The notes beneath the pieces were generated by a model. It did no database searches. It was not told the origin of the DNA and worked only from the letters and a program-made list of their open reading frames with translations. From NCBI RefSeq assembly GCF_003060885.1, contig NZ_QAIG01000005.1, positions 887,776 to 951,775 of the forward strand: a DNA stretch of 64,000 bases, written 5' to 3'. This DNA is from Pseudomonas sp. HMWF032. GTDB lineage: Bacteria; Pseudomonadota; Gammaproteobacteria; Pseudomonadales; Pseudomonadaceae. A program made the translations under genes and the position numbers. Positions 6,030 to 13,071 of the stretch are shown here, piece after piece (within the stretch, counting starts at the first letter, position 1; the number at the start of each line of letters is the position of its first letter).

Positions 6030-6937
6030 TGTCACGCACCGCTAGCAAGGGGGTGGCGCTCGTAGAAGACGCCCCGCTGAACACCGAAGTGCTGCTGGCC
6101 CAGCACAACCAAGTGGCCGTATTGAATGAGGAGCAGGAAACACGGGTACGTGCAGTTGCTGAGCAGCTCGGCTACCAACTGCCAGCGGAGTGCACCGACC
6201 CGGACCTGATCCAGCGCGATATCGCCGCCAATATGCGGCGCAGCGTGGAGGCCTGCCTTGAAGTCGGGCGCGGCCTCCAGGTACTGAAGGCCGCAACCCA
6301 GCATGGGAACTTTATTGATCGGCTGGATGTGCTCGGGCTCGATAGGAAAGTGGCGGTCAAGTTCATGGCATCGGCAGCCAAATTCGCGTCCCTTGGGGGA
6401 AGCTCTGCGCTGACCAAAGCCCTCGGCAACCAATCGAAGCTCTTTGAAATGCTCGTCCTCGATGACGAAGAGATCCAGGAGCTGGAACTCACCGGCCAGA
6501 CCGGCGAGCTGACGCTGGATGACGTCGCCACCATGTCAGTCAAGGAGCTACGCAAAGCCCTGCGCGAAACCCGCCAGGACAAGGAAGCCCAGGGCCGGGT
6601 GCTGGCCGACAAGAATGCCCGTATCGACGAGTTGGCCACGCGCCTGGCCAAACAGCCGCTCATACAGGTGCCAACACCCGACGAGGCAGCCAAGAAACTG
6701 CGTCAGGAAGTGATTGGCATCGCCTTCGAGGCCGAGGCCGATATCAGCGGCAAGCTGCGCGGGGCCTTTGCGACCATGGCTGCGCATACCGAGGAAACCG
6801 GCACCGACCACCGCAACTTCAAGGCCGGCCTGGTGCATCAGCTTGAGCGCCTGCTGGCTGATATCCGCGCCGAGTTCCAGCTGCCAGACAGCACCGCTGA
6901 CGATGATCTGTCCTTCTTCACACAGAAGGACACCTAA
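6029..6937 (+). CDS. DUF3102-like phage protein
   Basis: The 302-residue protein carries the pattern DIAANMRRSVEACLEVGRGLQVLKAATQHGNFIDRLDVLGLDRKVAVKFM (about residues 69–118, given in part). This corresponds to DUF3102-type phage proteins with a KfrA/ParB-like feel. A long charged helix follows (VKELRKALRETRQDKEAQGRVL), then an acidic C-terminus. In BcepMu-like phages this gene regularly precedes the transposase. It may help organise DNA for transposition or regulate it, but no activity is established. It is followed after 2 nt by the transposase gene. Confidence 0.65.
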   Translation: MSRTASKGVALVEDAPLNTEVLLAQHNQVAVLNEEQETRVRAVAEQLGYQLPAECTDPDLIQRDIAANMRRSVEACLEVGRGLQVLKAATQHGNFIDRLDVLGLDRKVAVKFMASAAKFASLGGSSALTKALGNQSKLFEMLVLDDEEIQELELTGQTGELTLDDVATMSVKELRKALRETRQDKEAQGRVLADKNARIDELATRLAKQPLIQVPTPDEAAKKLRQEVIGIAFEAEADISGKLRGAFATMAAHTEETGTDHRNFKAGLVHQLERLLADIRAEFQLPDSTADDDLSFFTQKDT

Positions 6938-6939
6938 GC

Positions 6940-8718
6940 ATGAGCGCCGTTATCACCCATCGCCTGGTTGACCTTAGCCGTGCCCTTGACGGGGCCGGCA
7001 AAGGCCAGCGCACGGCGCTGTGCAAAGCGGCGGCGCTCGACCTTGGTCTGTCGCTGGCGACCATCTACCGCAAACTGGAGGAGGTCAACGTGTCCGCCAC
7101 TGCTCCGCGTAAACGCCGCGCTGATGCTGGCCAGAGCGGCCTGACCCGGCAGGAAGCACTGGCCATCAGCGCCGCGCTGATCGAGTCGGCTCGCCGCAAT
7201 GAAAAGCGCCTGTATTCCCTGGGCGATGCAGTGGATGCCTTGCGCATCAGCGGCATGATCCGTGCCGAGGCGGTTGATAAGGCCACCGGCGAACTGCGCC
7301 CTATGTCGCTCAGTGCCATCGGCCGCGCCTTGCACAGCTTTAAGCTGCACCCGGACCAACTGCTGGCCCCAGCACCAGTTACCGAGCTGGCCAGCACCCA
7401 CCCGAACCACGTCTGGCAGATCGATGCTTCGATCTGTGTGCTGTATTACCTGAAGCCGGGGGCAGACTCCAAGGCTAATGGCTTGCGGGTGATGGATGCG
7501 GCCGAGTTCTACAAGAACAAACCGAAGAACCTGCTGCGCGTGGCTATGGATCGGGTGTGGTCTTACGAGATCACCGATCACGCCAGCGGCTGGATTTACC
7601 TCGAATACGTGCTCGGTGCTGAGAGCGGCGAAAACCTCTGCAGTGTACTGATCAACGCCATGCAGGAGCGCGGCGGCAGCGACATTCTGCATGGCCGTCC
7701 CGAAATCCTGATGATGGACCCCGGCTCTGCGAACACCTCGGCCATGGCCAAGAACCTGTGCCGCAGCCTGGGCATCCAGATGATCGTCCACGCACCTGGT
7801 GCAGCGCGGGTAACCGGCCAGGTGGAGAACGCGCGGAACCTGATCGAGCGTAAGTTCGAGGCAGGCCTGCGCTTTCAGCCAGTCGCCGATCTGGACGAAC
7901 TCAATGCCCTGGCAGCACGGTGGCGTGCCTATTTCAACGCCACAGCAGTGCATTCGCGCCACAAGAAGAACCGCAGTGCGGTGTGGATGACCATTCGTGA
8001 ACACCAGCTGATCAAGGTACCCAACGTCGAGGAATGCCGCCGCTTGGCAGTGGCCGAGCCGGAAAGCCGCAAGGTCACAACCAAGCTGCGCGTCAGCTTC
8101 CAGGGCCGCGAGTACGACGTGTCGGGTGTGCCGCAGGTGATGGTGCATGACCGCGTGCTAGTCACCCGCAACCCATGGCGCGATGACGCCGCCCAAGTGG
8201 TGACCACAGATGCCAACGGCCACGAGGTGTTCTATGTGGTGCCGGCCGTGGTGACCAACGACCTGGGCTTCGACATAAAAGCCGCAACCATCGGTGAAAC
8301 CTTCAAGCGCCACGCCGAAACCCCAGCCCAGGTCGCCCGCAAGGATGCCGCCAAACTCGCCATGGGCGCAGAAACCCAGGACGAAGTGGACACAGCGCGC
8401 AAGGCCAAGGCCATTCCCTTCGCTGGCCAGCTGCAGCCCTACAAGCAGATGGATGAGGCTGATCTGCCGACCTTTATGCCGCGCCGTGGCACCCAGCACG
8501 GCCTTGTTATACCGACCATCGAACTCACGCCGCTTACCCATGTAGCTGCAGCTAAGGCCTTGCGTTGCAAGGTCAGAAGCTGGTCGGCGGACTCATTGAC
8601 CTGGTTGAAAACCAACTACCCGGATGGCGTGCCAGAGGCCGAACTCGACACCATCGCCGCCACCCTCAACAAACCCGCGCGCCCCGGCCTGCGCGTGGTT
8701 GGAGGTGAGACATGCTGA
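6940..8718 (+). CDS. Phage DDE transposase (MuA-like, TnpA)
   Basis: This 592-residue protein is the integrase and replicative transposase of the phage. An N-terminal HTH region (LSLATIYRKLEEV) precedes the rve-type catalytic core. The acidic triad is Asp162 (VWQIDAS), Asp260 (LMMDPGSAN) and Glu296 (GQVENARN), with the last two 35 residues apart as in classical D,D(35)E enzymes. A Mu-type C-terminal domain with FQGREYDVSGVP follows. It would bind the tandem sites at the phage end and join the ends to target DNA. It overlaps the ATPase gene by 7 nt. Full length and intact motifs suggest an active enzyme. Confidence 0.93.
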   Translation: MSAVITHRLVDLSRALDGAGKGQRTALCKAAALDLGLSLATIYRKLEEVNVSATAPRKRRADAGQSGLTRQEALAISAALIESARRNEKRLYSLGDAVDALRISGMIRAEAVDKATGELRPMSLSAIGRALHSFKLHPDQLLAPAPVTELASTHPNHVWQIDASICVLYYLKPGADSKANGLRVMDAAEFYKNKPKNLLRVAMDRVWSYEITDHASGWIYLEYVLGAESGENLCSVLINAMQERGGSDILHGRPEILMMDPGSANTSAMAKNLCRSLGIQMIVHAPGAARVTGQVENARNLIERKFEAGLRFQPVADLDELNALAARWRAYFNATAVHSRHKKNRSAVWMTIREHQLIKVPNVEECRRLAVAEPESRKVTTKLRVSFQGREYDVSGVPQVMVHDRVLVTRNPWRDDAAQVVTTDANGHEVFYVVPAVVTNDLGFDIKAATIGETFKRHAETPAQVARKDAAKLAMGAETQDEVDTARKAKAIPFAGQLQPYKQMDEADLPTFMPRRGTQHGLVIPTIELTPLTHVAAAKALRCKVRSWSADSLTWLKTNYPDGVPEAELDTIAATLNKPARPGLRVVGGETC

Positions 8719-9890
8719 ATCTGAAAGCCACGCTGACCGATCTCGACCAGCGCCAAATCACGCTGGCCAAGCACCTGAATGTCAGCTCAGCAACCGTATC
8801 GCTGCTGATCAACCACAGGCAGTGGCCCCGGACGATCGATCAGGACGATCTGCGAAAGCGGATTGAGGGGTTCTTGAAGGAGCACGGTGCTGACGATGTT
8901 GCGGTGAACACCGCATTTGAAGAGATGGAGCCAGAGCGCGCCAACGCTAAGGCTCCTGCAAACCCAACCAAAAAAGCCATAGATGACCAGGAGTGCGAAC
9001 CCATGCTACTGCGCAAACAGGTGCTGTTACCAGAAACCAAGCGGGCCTTTGCCATTTTCCGCGACCCCTTCGACGATCTGCAGTGCGTTGAGGATATGTA
9101 CGTCAACCCTGATATCCGCTACATCCGCGAGTCGATGTACCAGGTGGCGCGCCACGATGGCTTCCTGGCTGTGGTGGGCGAATCCGGTGCGGGTAAATCT
9201 ACCCTGCGCCGCGACCTGATCAACCGGCTGAACGCCGAGGGCGCGCCAGTTCTGGTGATTGAGCCTTATGTACTTGCCATGGAGGACAAAGGCGAAAAGG
9301 GTAAGGCGCTGCGCACTTCGCACATCGCCGATGCCATCGTCGACACCGTTGCCCCGCTGGAACGCCCCAAGTCGAACCCTGAAGCCCGGTTTCGGCAGAT
9401 GCACCGCGCTCTGAAGAACAGCTACGAGAGCGGCTTTCGGCATGTGCTGATCATTGAGGAGGCGCACAGCATGCCTATCTCGACGCTCAAGCACCTGAAG
9501 CGCCTACGCGAGCTGGAGTCCGGCTTCACCAAGCTGGTCAGCATCATCCTGATCGGCCAGACCGAGCTGATGGTCAAGCTCTCAGAGCGCAACGCCGAGG
9601 TGCGCGAGGTGGTGCAGCGCATCGAGGTCGCCGAGCTGCTGCCGGTCAGCGCTGCGCGCTTGGGCGAGTTCCTCGCTTTCCGCATGGATCGGGCAGGCAA
9701 GAAGCTGGCCGAAGTGATCGACCCCAGCGGCGTGCAGGCCATCGCTGAGCGGCTGACCAACGCCGGTCGCGACACCAAACGCAGCCTGCTGTACCCGCTG
9801 GCGATCGGCAACCTAGTGGTGGCGGCAATGAACCTGGCCACCAGTATTGGCGCGCCTCTGATCACCGATGAAGTGATTAAGGGGGTGTGA
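8712..9890 (+). CDS. AAA+ transposition protein (MuB-like)
   Basis: This 392-residue ATPase has an N-terminal HTH (LAKHLNVSSATVSLLINHRQ, residues 18–37), followed by an AAA+ module. Walker A is GESGAGKST (156–164) and Walker B is HVLIIEE (about 244–250). MuB-family proteins bind target DNA, stimulate the transposase and provide target immunity. The gene starts inside the end of the transposase gene, as expected for a stoichiometric pair. The arrangement HTH plus ATPase matches the ExeA/MuB class. All key motifs are intact. Confidence 0.9.
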   Translation: MLNLKATLTDLDQRQITLAKHLNVSSATVSLLINHRQWPRTIDQDDLRKRIEGFLKEHGADDVAVNTAFEEMEPERANAKAPANPTKKAIDDQECEPMLLRKQVLLPETKRAFAIFRDPFDDLQCVEDMYVNPDIRYIRESMYQVARHDGFLAVVGESGAGKSTLRRDLINRLNAEGAPVLVIEPYVLAMEDKGEKGKALRTSHIADAIVDTVAPLERPKSNPEARFRQMHRALKNSYESGFRHVLIIEEAHSMPISTLKHLKRLRELESGFTKLVSIILIGQTELMVKLSERNAEVREVVQRIEVAELLPVSAARLGEFLAFRMDRAGKKLAEVIDPSGVQAIAERLTNAGRDTKRSLLYPLAIGNLVVAAMNLATSIGAPLITDEVIKGV

Positions 9891-9891
9891 C

Positions 9892-10236
9892 ATGGCCAAT
9901 CCGAATGTTGTCCCGATCAAACCTTCGATCAGCGTCAACCAGCACGCAATGCCTGTCTGCACGGTGCTTACAGCGCAGCTGGCCGACTCGCTCAAGAAGG
10001 TCAACGACATGACTCGCCGCCTGCGCGCGGCGGGCATCCGCGTCGAGACGGCATCGCCGCTCGACCTCACCATTTTCATCGCCACCGACAGCGCCCAACA
10101 ACTGGCCGACACCTTCCGCAAGGAATGGCACGGCCTGTCCTGGACCACCTGCGGCAAGCACACCAAGAACATGGTGCGCCTCGGCGGCATCTGCGTTGCC
10201 TGGCTGACGCCAGTGAAGGAGCAAGACCGTGGCTGA
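9892..10236 (+). CDS. Phage early protein of unknown function
   Basis: The 114-residue product starts 1 nt after the ATPase stop. It has a helical middle (QLADSLKKVNDMTRRLRAAGIRVE) followed by alternating beta-like segments. It ends with WTTCGKHTKNMVRLGGICVAWL. No family was recognised. It overlaps the next small zinc-ribbon gene by 8 nt. Coupling with the transposition genes suggests a supporting role in replication, but nothing direct shows it. Confidence 0.55.
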   Translation: MANPNVVPIKPSISVNQHAMPVCTVLTAQLADSLKKVNDMTRRLRAAGIRVETASPLDLTIFIATDSAQQLADTFRKEWHGLSWTTCGKHTKNMVRLGGICVAWLTPVKEQDRG

Positions 10237-10387
10237 CCAACTGAAGTGCCGCCGCTGCCGTTGGGTTGGTATCCATGCGGAGCTGCGCCAACGCCCCCAC
10301 CCGAAAGAGCACTGGCGCTCAGACAACGTCTGCCCGCGCTGCGCATGCAAGACCTTCACTCCAGTCGAGGAACCGAAACATGGCTGA
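10229..10387 (+). CDS. Small zinc-ribbon phage protein
   Basis: This 52-residue gene uses a GTG start with a near-perfect GAAGGAG 7 nt upstream. Two cysteine pairs form a zinc ribbon: CRRC at residues 7–10 and CPRCAC at 35–40. Between them is a basic linker, and the C-terminus is TFTPVEEPKHG. It overlaps its neighbours on both sides (8 nt each), the packing typical of genuine phage genes. It resembles the short Com-like zinc-finger proteins of Mu-like phages, where Com is a translational regulator. That comparison is by size and cysteine pattern only. Confidence 0.65.
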   Translation: MADQLKCRRCRWVGIHAELRQRPHPKEHWRSDNVCPRCACKTFTPVEEPKHG

Positions 10388-11003
10388 TATCAACCTAACG
10401 CCGGTGCCACCTGGCTACCTGCGCAACGCAGCAGGCCACTTTGTGCCCGAGACCAGCGTGCGCGAGCAGGACAAGCTGCGCGATCAAGTAGCCACCGAGC
10501 TGGCCAAAGCAGCCATTGTCCTGAATGACCAACTGGCGGCGTTCAAGAAGAAAGCCCTGGGCGATATCGCTGACCTGGTCAGCATCGCCGCCGAGCGCTA
10601 CAGCGTCACCATCGGCGGCGAGAAGGGCAACGTAACCATCGTGTCGTTTGATGGCGAGTACAAGGTGATCCGCTCCTACGCCGATCGCATCAGCTTTACC
10701 GAGGAAATGTTGGCAGCGAAAGCCCAAGTGCTGGAGTGCGTGAAGTCCTGGACGTCAGGTGCAAATGCCCACCTGGTGGAAGTAGTGCACCGCATGCTCA
10801 GCCCTGGCCGCAACGGCCAGATCCGCACCGCCGATGTGCTGGAAATGCTGCGCTGGGAGATCGACGACGAGGACTGGAAACGCGCCATGCAGGCCGTCAA
10901 AGACTCGATCCTGGTCAGCGGTACCGCTGTCTACGTCCGCATCTACAAACGCATCAGCGGCGACAAGTACGAAGCTGTTCCTCTTGACCTCGCGGCGGTG
11001 TGA
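10380..11003 (+). CDS. DUF3164 family phage protein
   Basis: The ATG at 10380 follows the previous gene with overlap; frames further upstream are shadows. The 207-residue protein carries the DUF3164 layout: PPGYLRNAAGHFVPE near the N-terminus, LAAFKKKALGDIADLVSIAAERY, and FDGEYKVIRSYADRISFTEE. This is followed by a helical region ending in a RISGDKYEAVPLDLAAV tail. DUF3164 proteins are common in transposable phages next to the transposition genes. Their function is not known. It is followed by the DUF2786 gene with a 1-nt gap. Confidence 0.8.
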   Translation: MADINLTPVPPGYLRNAAGHFVPETSVREQDKLRDQVATELAKAAIVLNDQLAAFKKKALGDIADLVSIAAERYSVTIGGEKGNVTIVSFDGEYKVIRSYADRISFTEEMLAAKAQVLECVKSWTSGANAHLVEVVHRMLSPGRNGQIRTADVLEMLRWEIDDEDWKRAMQAVKDSILVSGTAVYVRIYKRISGDKYEAVPLDLAAV

Positions 11004-11004
11004 C

Positions 11005-11700
11005 ATGGACCAGGAACGCATTCTCGAACGTATCAAGAAGTGCATGGAGATGGCGAAGTCGAAGACCGCCAACCCCAATGAAGCCGAAATAGCTCTGCGT
11101 CAGGCGCACAAGCTGATGGAGGCCTACAACCTGGAACTGGGTGACGTGCTAGCCAGCATGGCCTGTGAGGCGAAGATCCCGGCAGGCTCTGACGGGTCAC
11201 CTCCTGCCTGGCGCGTTCGCTTGGCTCAGGTTTGTGGCCATGCATTTGGCACCAAGCTGATTATCACCACTGGCTTGTTCAGTGTGGCTGGCTTCATCTT
11301 TGTGGGCTGCGGAGCGGCTCCAGAACTGACCGGGTACGCCTACCAGGTGCTTGAACGTCAATTACAGAAAGCGCGTCGGGAGTTTCTCGCAGAGCCCAAG
11401 CAAAAGCGCTGTAAGCGCAGCACTAAGGTTGCTCGCGGTGATCACTTCGCAAATGCCTGGATCGATGCGGTGTACCACAAGGTCGACGCCTTCGCGGGTG
11501 TTGAGGACAACATCGCCGAAGCCATCGACGCTTACATGGCCAAACATCACCCCGACCTTGAGTCCGCCAAGATGAAGCGTCGCAAGCTAAAAGCGCGTGA
11601 CGAATCAGCAGTCAACGCCGGGTACCAGGCAGGCAAATCTGCTCAATTGCACCAGGCCATCAGCCACAAACCGGTCGCCCGGCTGACTCAGGGGGTATGA
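11005..11700 (+). CDS. DUF2786 domain phage protein
   Basis: This 231-residue protein opens with the DUF2786 pattern ILERIKKCMEMAKSKTANPNEAEIALRQAHKLMEAYNL. A second part contains VCGHAFGTKL, a basic KARREFLAEPKQKRCKRSTK segment, and DHFANAWIDAVYHKV. The family is frequent in phage and plasmid early regions, and its role is uncharacterised. The start at 11005 follows the DUF3164 stop by 1 nt. The long frame upstream of it is antisense-like noise. Confidence is high in the family and low in any function. Confidence 0.78.
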   Translation: MDQERILERIKKCMEMAKSKTANPNEAEIALRQAHKLMEAYNLELGDVLASMACEAKIPAGSDGSPPAWRVRLAQVCGHAFGTKLIITTGLFSVAGFIFVGCGAAPELTGYAYQVLERQLQKARREFLAEPKQKRCKRSTKVARGDHFANAWIDAVYHKVDAFAGVEDNIAEAIDAYMAKHHPDLESAKMKRRKLKARDESAVNAGYQAGKSAQLHQAISHKPVARLTQGV

Positions 11701-11701
11701 C

Positions 11702-11944
11702 ATGGCTACTGATACCAGTGTTGAGGTAACAGTCACCATCGATCATGCCGGCTACAAAACCAAAGTGGTTCAGGGTAAGCGCGGATGCTGCACCTATGAC
11801 GCCAAGCTGGCCGTAGAACGCCTGGCAGACAAGCTGTTCCCGGATTACCACAAGTCCATTGAGCGCCTCGAATGCACACCGGTTGGCCGGCTGCACAGTA
11901 AGTGGCTGATCGTTCCAGGAGAGCCATTTAATGTCCCTGTCTAA
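11702..11944 (+). CDS. Phage protein of unknown function
   Basis: This 80-residue protein begins 1 nt after the previous stop. It has a beta-rich N-terminus (VEVTVTIDHAGYKTKVVQG), a C-C pair, and a helix AKLAVERLADKLFPDYHKSIERLE. It overlaps the gemA start by 14 nt. No family was recognised. It belongs to the early operon by position. Confidence 0.55.
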   Translation: MATDTSVEVTVTIDHAGYKTKVVQGKRGCCTYDAKLAVERLADKLFPDYHKSIERLECTPVGRLHSKWLIVPGEPFNVPV

Positions 11945-12506
11945 AGCCCTTATCACCAAGATCCACGTCGCCAAGAGTCAGACCCCAGGCCTGGACGATG
12001 ACAGCTACCGCGCCATGCTCCTGCGAATCAGCAACGGCAAGACCAACTCGTCCAAGGGGTTGACCCAGGCTCAGGCCGAGAAGGTACTCGAGGAGTTCAA
12101 GGCAAAGGGCTGGAAGCCAAAGCCGAGCGCCAAGGCAAAGGGCAAGCCGAAGAACTTCGACCAGATGCCGGCACGCATCACCAAGATCGAGGCGCTGCTG
12201 GCCGATATGCGCCTGCCGTGGGCCTATGCCGACGCGCTGGCCAAGCAGATGTTCAAGGTCGACCGCGTGTCCTGGCTGAAGCTGCCCAAGCAACTGGATG
12301 CACTGATCGCGGCTCTGCACGTCGAGCAGGAAAAGCGCCAGTTGCTGGCCAGCGTGGAAGAGCTGTGCAAAGAGCTGGGCATTGATGCTCCAGAACGCGT
12401 GGCTGGTTTGGAACAGCTACCTGAGGGGTGGCAGCGGCAACGTCCAATCCTGCAGCTGCTGATCGACGCTCTGAATGCGGCCGTTGTGCAACGGCGGGAG
12501 GAGTAA
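11931..12506 (+). CDS. gemA: GemA/gp16-like regulatory protein (DUF1018)
   Basis: This 191-residue protein has the GemA pattern: ITKIHVAKSQTPGLDDDSYRAMLLRISNG...SSKGLTQAQAEKVLEEFKAKGWKPK at the N-terminus, with a second helical part. In phage Mu, GemA modulates host gene expression and DNA topology. It is the usual partner directly upstream of mor. Here the stop overlaps the mor start (TAATG). Length and motifs are normal for the family. Confidence 0.85.
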   Translation: MSLSKALITKIHVAKSQTPGLDDDSYRAMLLRISNGKTNSSKGLTQAQAEKVLEEFKAKGWKPKPSAKAKGKPKNFDQMPARITKIEALLADMRLPWAYADALAKQMFKVDRVSWLKLPKQLDALIAALHVEQEKRQLLASVEELCKELGIDAPERVAGLEQLPEGWQRQRPILQLLIDALNAAVVQRREE

Positions 12507-12871
12507 TGAAGGTCAGGTCGCAGCAGATCCGCCGGCGCAACACGATGCTGCGCGAGCTGTCGGAGCTGCTCGTCGATTCGCTGAAGCGTCATGGAATCGC
12601 TGATGAGAAAGCCATCAACGAAGCGGAGGAGCTGGCATTCCAGCTCCACCGGCGTTGGGCAGGGATCACTTTCGTTTTCCCGGTCAAGGATGACCTAGCT
12701 CGTAAGCGCTTAGAGCTGCACATCATGGAAGAGTACGATGGCAGCAACGCCGACATCCTGGTGCGTAAGTACGGGGTGACTGAGGACTGGATCTACAGCG
12801 TGCTTCGTCAACATCAGCGCCGGCGGATCGACAAGAACCAGATCGGTATGGACTTCGGCGACGGCCAATAA
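12506..12871 (+). CDS. mor: Mor-type middle transcription activator
   Basis: The start at 12506 has GGGAGGAG upstream and overlaps gemA by one base. The 121-residue protein shows the Mor/C fold: an N-terminal dimerisation helix region, then RRWAGITFVFPVKD. The C-terminal HTH is SNADILVRKYGVTEDWIYSVLRQHQRRR. Mor switches Mu from early to middle transcription by activating a promoter with a weak -35. Here it is the last gene before the phage end. The promoter it acts on is probably outside this block, perhaps near the lysis and structural genes. Confidence 0.87.
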   Translation: MKVRSQQIRRRNTMLRELSELLVDSLKRHGIADEKAINEAEELAFQLHRRWAGITFVFPVKDDLARKRLELHIMEEYDGSNADILVRKYGVTEDWIYSVLRQHQRRRIDKNQIGMDFGDGQ

Positions 12872-12917
12872 TCCCCGGCCGCCGCCTTTTCCCTCCAGAC
12901 AACACTTTTTCAAACGC

Positions 12918-12957
12918 CGTCCCGATATTTCCCGCCTCGTCCCGCTATATCCCGCCT
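12918..12957. repeat. Tandem 20-bp repeats, probable transposase end-binding sites
   Basis: Two directly adjacent 20-bp copies, CGTCCCGATATTTCCCGCCT (12918–12937) and CGTCCCGCTATATCCCGCCT (12938–12957), differ at two positions. A degenerate third copy may follow at about 12958–12977. Repeated binding sites just inside the end are what a MuA-like transposase needs. Their place between mor and the inferred phage terminus fits that role. Confidence 0.7.
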
Positions 12958-13012
12958 TTATCGCGCTTTCCCTGCTAGATCTTTCTCACTCCTGCACAGG
13001 GGGGGCAGGTAT

Positions 13013-13042
13013 AAAAAAGCCCGGCTTAGTGCCGGGCTTTTT
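13013..13042 (-). terminator. Terminator of the mexVW-like operon
   Basis: An AAAAAGCCCGGC stem (13014–13025) pairs with GCCGGGCTTTTT (13031–13042) around a 5-nt loop. It ends the leftward efflux operon. It lies about 15 bp from the inferred prophage end, so the phage entered without damaging the operon. Confidence 0.88.
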
Positions 13043-13071
13043 GTTGCGTGCGTCCCTGTGCGCAGTGTGTT

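Larger units (their letters stand above)
1..12998. mobile_element. BcepMu-type transposable prophage (partial, early-gene end)
   Basis: This segment carries a lytic transglycosylase and holin, an accessory block, a repressor divergent from an early operon, a DDE transposase with an AAA+ partner, GemA and Mor. That set defines a Mu-like transposable phage. The BcepMu subtype is indicated by the gp16-family regulator and the DUF3102/DUF3164/DUF2786 genes. The structural genes lie to the left of the window. The right boundary is inferred from the CA at 12997–12998, about 40 bp beyond the last clear transposase-type repeat and just before the mexW terminator. The exact terminal base and target duplication cannot be fixed without the other end. 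Confidence 0.88.

Noticed and set aside
6934-8148. Long minus-strand frame of 404 residues
   Set aside because: It lies entirely opposite the intact DDE transposase gene, is His/Gln-rich, and has no recognisable motif. It is a GC-driven shadow.
12918-12977. Short tandem repeats considered as a CRISPR remnant
   Set aside because: The copies are directly adjacent without spacers and sit at a transposable phage end, so transposase sites explain them.
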